A DNA stretch of 64,000 nt from Thelonectria olida (lineage: Eukaryota > Ascomycota > Sordariomycetes > Hypocreales > Nectriaceae): the NCBI GenBank assembly GCA_020736575.1, contig JAGPYM010000008.1, positions 434,001 through 498,000 of the forward strand, given 5' to 3'. Both the position numbers and the translations under genes were made by a program. The notes below the pieces were generated by a model. It was not told the origin of the DNA, ran no database searches, and saw only the letters and a program-made list of their open reading frames with translations. This document shows, one piece after another, positions 1 to 9,484 of this stretch. Position 1 is the first letter of the stretch. Each line of letters begins with the position of its first letter.

Positions 1-840
1 ACAACCCCGCGCCAACGAGCCCCCTCCAACCCTCCTGGTCCCCCAATGGGGCAATTTCGTTCCCTACGGGTTCCGAATCAAATCAGGTCATCGGCGAGTC
101 CCCATGTCGGCCGTCCGGCCACCAAACCCGCCGGCCTCACGACCAAAGAACGGGTGGGAAAGGAAAAAACCGTCTGCCGGCACCCAGTTGCCAACCACTT
201 CACGGGCCAACACCCCACATGGCGACCACTTTTTTTACTGTTTCCAGGTCTAATTGCCTGTCCCCAGTGAATGAACCTACCCTCAACTTGATGGATGCTC
301 CCAAACACCGGCATTTCACTTCTTCAAGTTACATGGCAAGCATCTAGGCATCGTGACGAAGCATTTGTTTGTCCCTTTGGCCGTGAGGGCCGACACGTGA
401 TCGGTACGTCCCCGTCGGCTGGTTGACAGCATGCCGTCTGGAGCGGACATTACTCCGCAGTGACATGTTTGTTTCATCGGGCACAAGCCATAGCCAAGTC
501 TCTCCATGTACTGTGGCCCGGACGAGACCATCTCATCGACACGTCTTGCAGGTAGGATGCATCAGACTGCGTCGAATGCGACCTGATTGTACTCTAGGGA
601 AGGTCATCCTGTACGAAGTACCGAAGAGCTCTTTACAAGTGGTTGCGAAGTAGGACACTAGATGGACTGTTCGTACCAGCTTCACCGAACAAAGTCCCAC
701 AAGCCACCTCAGTGCCCCTACCAACCACCAGAGTCCATCCATTCATTCTCCGTACAGATCTCTGGAGATTTTAGCTTGATGAGTTCAGATTCTGGCTCTC
801 AATGCTATCCAAATGAGGCTTAGCCTCAGTTCAACCCTCC
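1..840. other. Gene-free left edge
   Basis: No reading frame here resembles a protein I recognise. The open frames are short (under 80 codons) and overlap one another on both strands, as expected by chance in DNA of this composition. It may be flanking sequence of a gene beyond the left edge. Confidence 0.6.
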
Positions 841-945
841 GTCGGTGTGGCTCAGTTGGTTAGAGCGTTGGTCTCATATTAGAACATGACTTGATCAAAG
901 GTCAGGGACATCCAAAGGTCGAGAGTTCGAGCCTCTCCACCGACA
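841..945 (+). tRNA. tRNA-Met(CAT), elongator type, with a 31-nt intron
   Basis: A full cloverleaf can be folded by eye. The acceptor stem is GTCGGTG paired with CACCGAC, with discriminator A at 945. The D arm has GCTC/GAGC, and the T arm is GAGAG-TTCGAGC-CTCTC. The anticodon stem TTGGT faces TCCAA, with the T31-T39 mismatch also found in yeast elongator tRNA-Met. The anticodon CAT lies at 875-877. The mature sequence is interrupted after position 37 by an intron at about 879-909, the standard place for eukaryotic nuclear tRNA introns. The A and B box regions are intact. The acceptor stem and T loop argue for the elongator rather than the initiator tRNA. Confidence 0.9.
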
Positions 946-959
946 GAATTAATCATTTA

Positions 960-966
960 TTTTTTT
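960..966 (+). terminator. RNA polymerase III terminator of tRNA-Met
   Basis: A run of seven T residues starts 15 nt after the tRNA 3' end, the usual form and spacing of a Pol III stop signal. Confidence 0.75.
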
Positions 967-3846
967 CCCCTTGCTTTTTTCCTCTCCTTATTACCAGTCA
1001 TGTATCATCTCAATCTGCGCCCGCGCATGCGTTTCTTTCTGTGTTTTTTTCTTTCTTTCTTCCCCCCCCCCCCTTTTCCGCCTTTCCACTCTCACTTAGA
1101 CCTCGCCGTCGTCATGCCACATTTCTTTTCCGAGTGTCAATAGAGGTAATACCCTGATAGGTACTCGGTGATGTGAGCGTCCATCAGTCGTCCAGTCCAG
1201 ATAGACCATGCTCCAAGGGCAAGGATGCCCGAAAACGGCACTTGTGCCTGTAAAAGACAGAAGATGCTGATTTTCATTACACCGACTGCTCAAACTCCAG
1301 CCGTCTTGGATCAGCCAGCAACGCCATGTCTCTCGGGGGGCGTGCTGCTGAGGCGTGCTCATGCTTTGTCTCCTCGCCTCGTTCATCACTCACGGCACAT
1401 GACACTACTACTGGACTGTGAACAGAATGTGAACACACGCAAAAGACTCGGTGTGAAAATGGCCCAACAAGGCGGTTGCGGACCAACTGAGACATGCCTT
1501 CAGCCAGTCCTATACCTACGCAAGGGAGATTCGATCAAACCGTGGCTAAGCACTGCGAGAAATCCAGACCCGCATGGTTCTGATTCCTGTCGCCCCGGTA
1601 ATGACATGATGCCCCAGAGACGTCGCTTATGGAAGGGATAATGTCTCTTGGGTTGGTATGATTGCGCCTGAATATGAAAACACCGTAGTTTTATGATACT
1701 GGAATGCATTCGCTTCACCGAGACCAGATATTTCATACGTTTGGCTGAGTGAGCCACCTCACTCATCTTGGCAGTGAACGGATGACCTTGATCGCAAAGC
1801 CTTCTCCTGATGATGAACACGCCTGCAAAATTATCAATAATCACCAGGGCGAGTTGAGCTTGTGATATTCCAACGATGCGATGGAACGAGCGCCTGACTT
1901 CACCAAGAAAGATACACTCTCCCAGAGATACGCAGCGGGCGAGACCTTGATTCAGGTCCATGGCCCGGGGGCCATTCTCTGCACTGAATTCCATTCTGGC
2001 CGCCTAAAAATTGAGTGGTTCTGCTTGATCGCCTGGGCGTGAGATAATAATGTGGATAGTTACGTGAGGACTGAGACTGATAGTAAATAAGGTGGAACAG
2101 ACCTGGACTCAGAACCTGGCCGGTCCTGTGAATACTATAGAAGAGGCGACTGGTAGATATTTTTGACCCATTGACAGTTCCCACTCCTTGGTTTGTGCTG
2201 AAATGTTGATGTCAGGCGGTACAGTGTATCGTGAGGAGTTCGAGTAAGTCTAGAGTACCTTATTCTCAACCGCATCTCGTGCCCGCGTTTTGGAGCCAAG
2301 TACTCCATAAGGCGAGGGGCATCAAGCGATTCCTCGCATTGGACCAGGTGTGTGGGATCAACAGGAAGATCAGATATTTATTCTCATGGACTGAGTGGCT
2401 TCTGTGGCCGAAAATGAAACCCAGCACATCGGATCGCGTGAGAGAGCGCAGCGACGGTGCAACATTGGGATTGCGATTTAATTACTGAAGTCCATGCGAG
2501 GTAGTTTGGGTGGAGGGACACGGATCCATCGTCTCAAGGTCACTTCCGAGCTGCGGACCTGCACCATGCGTGTGTTCTGGGTACGGTAATTATTTCTTTG
2601 CGTGTACGTACTCTGTACCGGAGTGGAGTTTGTGTGAGGCTCTCGAGGGAGCTACTTTTCTCAGTCAGAGCAGTGAAGGTCGTGGAGCCAAGACCAACGC
2701 ACTGCGCTACCGGCACCTACAGGAGAGACGTTGTCCTGTCAGAGCCGACCCGTGACCCTCCATGTGACCTGTCGGGACGGCAGCGTCACTACGAGCTGGC
2801 GCGATCTATTTTCCTGGGTGGAGAGATCCCTGAATGTCCTGCAGGCTGAGCCAGGGCAAGGTCCAAGACGTAAAGACGTTGGGGTCGCCCTGGCGGATCC
2901 TCGGGGGTGGAGGTCATGACCCGTCAATCGCTGGGTCGGCCAGTGGTGGCTATTGCCTGACACCACCAGTTTTTGCAGGTGAAATGTTATTCGGCCAAGC
3001 CATCACTGGTGATGAACATGTACTCATTAAGGGGAATCTGGGCAAGGTACCGAATGAGACGTGGTCGGCCCGTGTGTGGTGAGAAGCTTCGAGGACGTAA
3101 ACGGAACAAGCCCATTAGCCACTCCAGGTGGCGCGCGCCCTCTCAAGGCCATTATCACGACCGGAATGGATTGGAACGCTGCGGGTCAGGTCAATGGCGC
3201 CGCGCGATCGTGTTGGTGGTGTGGATGCGAGACAAGAGCATGGGTGCTGGGCGATGGCCTGGATGGTTGATGTGAGACGGGACGAGATGACAATAATGAG
3301 AGTAGCAAGGATGAGATCGATGATTGAGGGCAGCCCTTGACCAGGACGTCGTAACATAAAAACTTCCTTCCTCTTTACGCCAAGTCCACTATGAGTAGGA
3401 TTTCAGCCTCACACCATCATCTCCGACGAGATTCGAGTCAGTCTTCCCCGCCAGAGGAAGAAGTGGTGGGCGGTCAGACGCTTCTCCCAAGGGAGACAAG
3501 CACTCAACAGCCCGAGGGAGAAGCATGAACAGGAAACAAGAGGAGCCCCGGGCGGGAATCTGACACACGCGGCAGAAACCCGCATCAAGCCTCGGCGAAT
3601 AATAGGCTCCTTGGCACACTGTTTTGTACCTCAGGGAAGGGAGGTGCGTCGAGTGAGGTGTGTTTGGCGAGAAGGTTGTACGTAGTAGAAAAAGCAAATA
3701 TTAACTGCAGCTGTTGTGTGGCAGTGACAACAACACCGCTCCCTCACGCATGGAACGCCGCTCCCCCCGAGCCTAGGAAGTGTTTTAGGTGCTCAGATCA
3801 AGCCAGATCCGTCTGCCTTTCTTGGGTGCAGTGGCACGTCAGCCAA

Positions 3847-3870
3847 AGCGGTAGCGGCAGCGGCAGCGGC
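3847..3870. repeat. AGCGGY hexamer, 4 copies
   Basis: Four consecutive six-base units, AGCGGT then three AGCGGC, lie outside any recognised gene. This is a simple-sequence repeat. Confidence 0.8.
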
Positions 3871-4906
3871 AACCGGTCGGTTCACTGTCATCAGTGGGTG
3901 GGCGTCCGGGGGGAACCCTGGATGGGGGGACCTCACGTCAGGTGCCTTGGTTGGGTGCGGGCGCGCCTCCATGGGAAATTTGCCCAAGATGGGGTACCAA
4001 GTACTTCGTACTTCGTAACAAGAACCAGGCTACCTACCAACCTAGGTGGGCGATGCTTGGTGTTTGTTGGGGATTTGAGAGAGGGTCTTGACCTGCTTCG
4101 TATCGGCCAAGACGACACAAGCCAACAGCGGGCAGTCGTGTGAGCGCGCGACAAAAAGGCTCCCGTCTGCAAATCATGAGCTACGAACGTGCGTTACTAC
4201 GTAAGTATGTACAGTTGTAGAAGTGACGTGGGGTGGCCATGGGCAAGTGCTCCAGACTGTTAGGCCACAGAGACATGAATAACAACAATGTTAGCGACGT
4301 CGGGAACCTACCTTGACAAGCGTTGACTAAAATGATCAAAGATTCGAAGGTCGGATGTGCTCCGTCAAGGTTTCAACGGCATTTCATAACAAGGTACAAA
4401 GTAGTCGCGTCTTTACCAGACGAAAACTCATCTTGATATCTTGGCATCATGGAAGTCAAGGCAGGGGCACTTTGGCATCGTAGTAATTGGTCGTTCGTCG
4501 AGTGTCGACAGAGCGAAAGATAAGAGTCAGGAATAGTCAAATTCGACTCCAAGAACCAAAGTTATGAATTCGAAGTGGTACTTTGTAAGCAATGCGTACC
4601 AGACCGCAATGGCGCTGATGCTAAAAACAGACAATCGAGTGTTTAAGAGGCAAGAACGTGCCTTCAGCGCGAACGAAGCCTGCAGGGCTGACACATACTA
4701 TGTACGTAGGTTGAAGTGACAAGGGCAGCGGCGGACAACCCGCTTGGTACGGAGCACATCCGTACGAAAAAGCACAAGGCCAAAGAGGGAAAAGGGGAAA
4801 GAAGGTGTGACACTGCCAGCGAAGAGGGAAAGAAGAAGAACAGAGAAATGCGGACGTGATGCAGTTGCCGTGGAAGCAACTGGGGTGGGTGAGTGGGAAG
4901 GTGCAT

Positions 4907-4955
4907 GTGCAGAGTGCAGAGTGCAGAGTGCAGAGTGCAGAGTGCAGAGTGCAGA
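4907..4955. repeat. GTGCAGA heptamer, 7 perfect copies
   Basis: Seven identical tandem copies of a 7-base unit, followed by a decayed copy (GCGCAG). Because the unit length is not a multiple of three, the array reads open in several frames on both strands and creates repetitive spurious ORFs (for example 4621-5109 minus and 4744-5259 plus). Confidence 0.95.
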
Positions 4956-5689
4956 GCGCAGCATGCAGCCAAGGTGCATCAAGGATAGGTGCGGCGTGGA
5001 CCGTGGTGCAATGCAGCGGAGGTGCAGATGCAGGTCTGATTTTGCTTGTGGTCCTGAGGTGGGCGTGGGAGATGGGGCCAGCCTTCAAAGACGACGACTC
5101 GCTCACCATGTGGAGGTGTGTGGGTGTGCAGCGTGGGTGTGGCAGCCAGCTCCCTCAATGATCAGGGCCGCGGTTTGTGAGTTGTGCAACGCTGCACTGC
5201 TGCGACTTGCTGTTGTGCGTCGACTGTGGACGCGCTGGATCAATGGGGGGACGGACTGAGCCCTGACAATGCGACTGAGAGCCTCTGAGCGCTTTTCCTG
5301 CCTTTGAGATGTTGCTTCAGGCCATTCATGGATCATCCCTAACTCGGAGCTGTGGCAGCAATCGACCAGCAGGTACATTCTACGTACTTTGCAGTCAGCC
5401 TGTGAAGGGAAGGATCAGATAGCCAGCTTGGATGGAACCGACGATCGTGGGTTCTCGGAGCTTCAAAAGAACCATCTCACTCGGGACTCAATCGGGAGTC
5501 CGTCCTCAACTGCGGTTCTGCCTGCGCCTGCCTTGTCCGTCTTCTGTCCATCACCGGCAATGGCATAGTTGATGGGATCAGGAAAGGCCAAGCAAGCCAC
5601 CAAGCCCCAGCCACCAGCCGCAAAATCTGAAATCAAAACAGAGCCAAATGCCATCCATCCCCCATGCTACCTCGTCAACCCGGGCCGTG

Positions 5690-6830
5690 ACTGCTCTGTC
5701 TCGCGGCGCTTTTTCCCTGGTTCTCCACCAAATCTTTCCCCACCCGCTAGAACCCTAGGTACGTACCCTCCACCCTCACTCTCCGCCCTCCCTCCATCCG
5801 CCCTCCCTCCATCCGCCTCCCACCAGCTCAGCTCTCAGCACGAGCGCCATGATCCATCCAACTTCTGAGGAGAAATTCTCCCCTTGTCGGTTGCCTGCGG
5901 AGGCTTTTTTGTCTTAGCACACACCCTCCATCTCGCGCGTTCGAAGCCCTGGATCACACTCCCCGCCCTACTTTCCCGGGCCTTCCCATCGTTGACCCAC
6001 CTTTCGAGTCAACCTCAGTGCTTGAAGTGCCTCCACCGACTCTCCGTCTCCTCTCTTCTCCCTCATCGTCACCCTCACCAGCGTCCCCACCTCCTTGTCT
6101 GGCATCCCCACCTCACCTGTCCATCCATCATCCATCCACCCGTCGACACTCGACAATCGCCCATCCCACACCCCCCTTTCCTGACCATCGCCTTATCCCC
6201 TTGTCCCTTTTCTTTCTGCCCTCGTTTCTCTTCCCTGGATCCCCTCCCCTGGACCATCTGCCCTGACCCCCCTTTGGCCTGTGCCGCCCATGGCCAGCAA
6301 CAGCTAGACTGGGCTGGGCTGGGCGCTCACCCCTCTTTTGACCCCGACCCAGTTCCTTCGACATCACCGTTCGCCAGAAGGCCCCGTGTTTCCCTGCGAG
6401 TTCTGGCTCGAAACTCGCTGCCAGCCTGCCGCTGCCTCCCTCACATCCCGGGGCCATCGCCTTGCACCCGGACCATCAACAGCCGCCGCCGCGCCTCACC
6501 CTCATCAACGCTCCAGCGCCGTAACTGAAAATTGACCTCCCGACGCCTATTTCCTTGTACAGGAAGTGATGCACGTACGTCGCACTTCCGGGCTAGCCCA
6601 GCCAAGCCTATTTTCCGGATCATTCATGTTAATCTGCCGTCGAAACTCACCATCCCTGCGGCCTGTTCCTCGCAGTTCGATTCGCCATTCTGGGCCTTCG
6701 TCTTCATTCCATTTCACCTTTTCCTTTTCCTCTCGATCCCGTGATATGTTGCCATCCATCACGCCCTGCTGCAAGTTCACAACTCCCCTGAGCCGCGGCC
6801 CGCCCCCCGCGGTGACTTGAAAATTTCATC
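5690..6830 (+). other. Pyrimidine-rich block resembling a long 5' leader
   Basis: The plus strand is dominated by C and T, with many CCTCC, CATCC and CTTTTCC runs, for about 1.1 kb. In filamentous fungi such asymmetry is typical of core promoters and 5' leaders of strongly regulated genes. No matching coding sequence follows on the plus strand before CYC8 at 9485. A 214-codon frame (5884-6528) is proline/serine/histidine-rich merely because of the base bias, so I do not call it a gene. The block could be the promoter and first noncoding exon of CYC8, or of a noncoding RNA. Confidence 0.35.
5783..5812. repeat. 15-bp tandem duplication
   Basis: Two perfect adjacent copies of CCGCCCTCCCTCCAT, followed by a partial third (CCGCCTCC), sit inside the pyrimidine-rich block. 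Confidence 0.9.
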
Positions 6831-8730
6831 TGTCTCAACAAGGACAAAATCTGCTGGCTGACCGTAGCCATGAATCATTACTTATTCCAAGGGTTTGGTT
6901 CGCATCTTATCCTCTGATTCCCAGACTGAAACCTAGCCTCACCTTGAACTTGAGTCTAGGGATCAGACGAAAAATTCATCAGGCGTTGGCACCCGTGCTT
7001 CGAAGCTCATGCCCACTCTCAAGGCCAGGAGCTGTTTCGTCAATGCCCCGAGTCACCCAAGCTCCTCACATACCAACCAATGAGTACGTATCTACGTACT
7101 TGTCCCATTTCTAAAGGGACGTGCATTGCGCGTGCCTGGTCTTTGTACATCCTGCGTACCTCGTCAGGCAAATGACGCTGTCTTGAGCCCCTATTACTGG
7201 GCAAGCTTCTTATTCATGTCCCTTACTTGTTCATCTCTGCAACACGTGGGTGACTCCCCTAATGGCTTAGCGGGGACCCCGGAGAGCGGTGAATATTAAG
7301 ACGTTCCGCTGTTGACATCTATCAGCAAACCGCCGGTGGCACTGCCAGCTGTTGATGCTGAAGTTGACGATGGGGATTGAATGGTCTGACGGCCCCATCC
7401 CATCCATCATTACCACCTCGATCCGGTCGGTCATCAACATCGCGCATCTGCACCGCAGCGCGTGCTGCATAACTCCTCCGAATCGGCAACTGGCACCCCC
7501 GTTGAACGACCAGGGTACAATCCGTGCATTGTCGAATGCCCAGTGCCAAATGTGTCGCCAACCTGAACGAATAAAGTCCACAAGCATGGTGATGTGATTA
7601 ATCTATGTCGTCTGCGTCCTGCCCGCGACTAAACACCTCCCACGTTGGTTTCTGCGGGCACTTCTCTTTCGGGCTGTGGCTGTTGGATTGCAGCCTGTTT
7701 TCGGACAGGTACGTACTTCTCCGAGCAATCGGTCAAAGGCAGGCCAACCGGTAATTACCTTTCATCCATTCCATGCAGCGAAGCATCGAACGAACAGATA
7801 TACCAACAAGCTTTGCTGCGCAACTGCATTTGAAGGTATTCCGTAGCCTCGACATTTGACATACTTCCCCTGCATATGGCAAGCCTGGTTCATCAACATG
7901 GCAGGTAAAGTATTCCATCGTTTCTCCTCGCGTTGCGGCTCTCGCCAGTGGTTGATGGCGGGACCCGCAATGTAGGTGCCGAAGGAGAAGAATCTGTGGT
8001 CCCAATGGGGTTGACAGAACCTGGAGGGCAGTACCGGTATGATCCATCTTGTTCGCCACATTGTGAACCAACAGCTCACGCTTCAGCTGACGGATGCCGG
8101 GAAACGAGGCCACATCTAGCGAGCTGTTTGTCTTATCGGCAGTTTCTCACGTTGGTGCCTCGACTTTGGCTTGCCGTGCCTTTCACTGCGATGCGTCCTA
8201 CCCATGTGGGGAGGAACAGGGCTGTCGGAGTTTCTAGGCGCCTCTGACGCCAGAGCGTTGGGTGCCGTGCGAAAACTTGGCTTTTCTCTCATGCGAGTGA
8301 GGATGCTCGATCGGTTGGTGCCTCGTAGGCTCATCACTTTGCGACCTTGGCTCTCAACCTGTGTGATGTGTCAGCGAGCAGTTGCCCTTAGCGGCTCAGA
8401 GCCCAGTATCTGCAGCTGCCGAACACGCGCCACTGAACCGCCGTGTGTACATGGCCGGGGACGCCCCACTTCATCGATCCTTTAGGTACGTACCTGAGCT
8501 CCTGGTGTTTCCGGCTCCGTTGCTCGCTCTGGTGTTTCTCTGTCCCCGGGCCCGTCACACTGGAAGTACGTACCCTCGGCCTCTTTGGACCACAAGGGCT
8601 GCCAGGACCAGCGAGGTACGCGGGTACCGCAGGGCCAAGGGGGCGGTCCCGCAGTTGCTCTCTGGGTCTCTGGGGAGATACCGGGAGGGAGACGACGGGC
8701 TGGGCCTTTCTGAGAATGTGTGAGTGGTGT

Positions 8731-8754
8731 GGATGCGTGGATGCGTGGATGCGT
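8731..8754. repeat. GGATGCGT octamer, 3 copies
   Basis: Three perfect adjacent 8-base units followed by degenerate GGGTGG sequence, in intergenic DNA. Confidence 0.85.
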
Positions 8755-9484
8755 GGGTGGGCTTCAGCACGTAGTAAAGTGTGGTGAGGTGGGGAACTTG
8801 GCGAGAGCACAAAGTGTGAGGAGAAGGGGGTGTGAGTTGAAGTGTACACCCTCCTAAAGTGCTCCGCTGAAGGCGCCAGACGGCACTAAGGCCAAGAGGC
8901 TCCCAAAGACATGTCCCAAGGGCCGTAAATAAAGTAAAATGCATGGGTGGTGGCCGGGGTGGGGCCCCTCTCGCTTGGTACTTCACGCCTCCGTGTCTCT
9001 AAATTGGCCCGTTCCTTCCTCATGGGTAAGGGGAGTTTGCGAGGTCAGAGAATGTCCTTCTTCCATCATCCTGTGTTTCTTCCCGACTCCTCACTTCCTT
9101 CCTTTCCCACCCACTCTGTCGCCTGAGGACGGCTTCATCGGCGCCAACTTTTCCCGTGCTTCTGCGCGCTGACCCAACCCCAGGATTGTCTTCCCTGCCT
9201 GCGATCGATTCTTTTTTTCACATCGCCATCTCTCTACTTCTGTTTTTTTTCCTGTTTGATCGTTACCGCAACCTTTGCTACGTTGCCGTTGCCGTCTCGC
9301 CTTCCACACGAACCTTCCCCATTGATCTGAATCATCATCCATCGCGAGCGCTATCGCTGTGGCTAGTATCGAACGGATTCTGAATCACATTTCCGATAGC
9401 CATACTGTTATTACTCGCCTAACTCTGGCCGAACCCCCTTCCCTGCTCCCCCTCTGCGAAAAGCTGCACATTACACCATTCATC

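Larger units (their letters stand above)
967..9484. other. Long gene-poor interval between tRNA-Met and CYC8
   Basis: About 8.5 kb lack any convincing protein gene. The longest open frames (a 164-codon one at 1500-1994 on the minus strand and a 214-codon one at 5884-6528 on the plus strand) have no recognisable family, and the second lies in a low-complexity pyrimidine tract. The interval contains several short tandem repeats and at least ten TACGTA palindromes. A C/T-rich block at about 5.69-6.83 kb looks like transcribed leader sequence. The last 450 bp are a pyrimidine-rich leader of CYC8. A noncoding transcript or a very long CYC8 leader is possible but cannot be shown from sequence alone. 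Confidence 0.6.

Noticed and set aside
1500..1994. 164-codon minus-strand frame
   Set aside because: No recognisable domain, mixed composition without a protein-like pattern, and no convincing splice or promoter context. Its length is possible by chance in 8 kb of gene-free DNA.
4621..5259. Repetitive frames on both strands with CTLHSAL- and VQSAECR-type repeats
   Set aside because: These are translations of the GTGCAGA array. A 7-base unit reads open in several frames, so this is not evidence for a repeat protein.
5884..6528. 214-codon plus-strand frame, Pro/Ser/His-rich
   Set aside because: It lies in a pyrimidine-rich block, where stop codons are rare; frames in the other two phases and on the other strand are also open.
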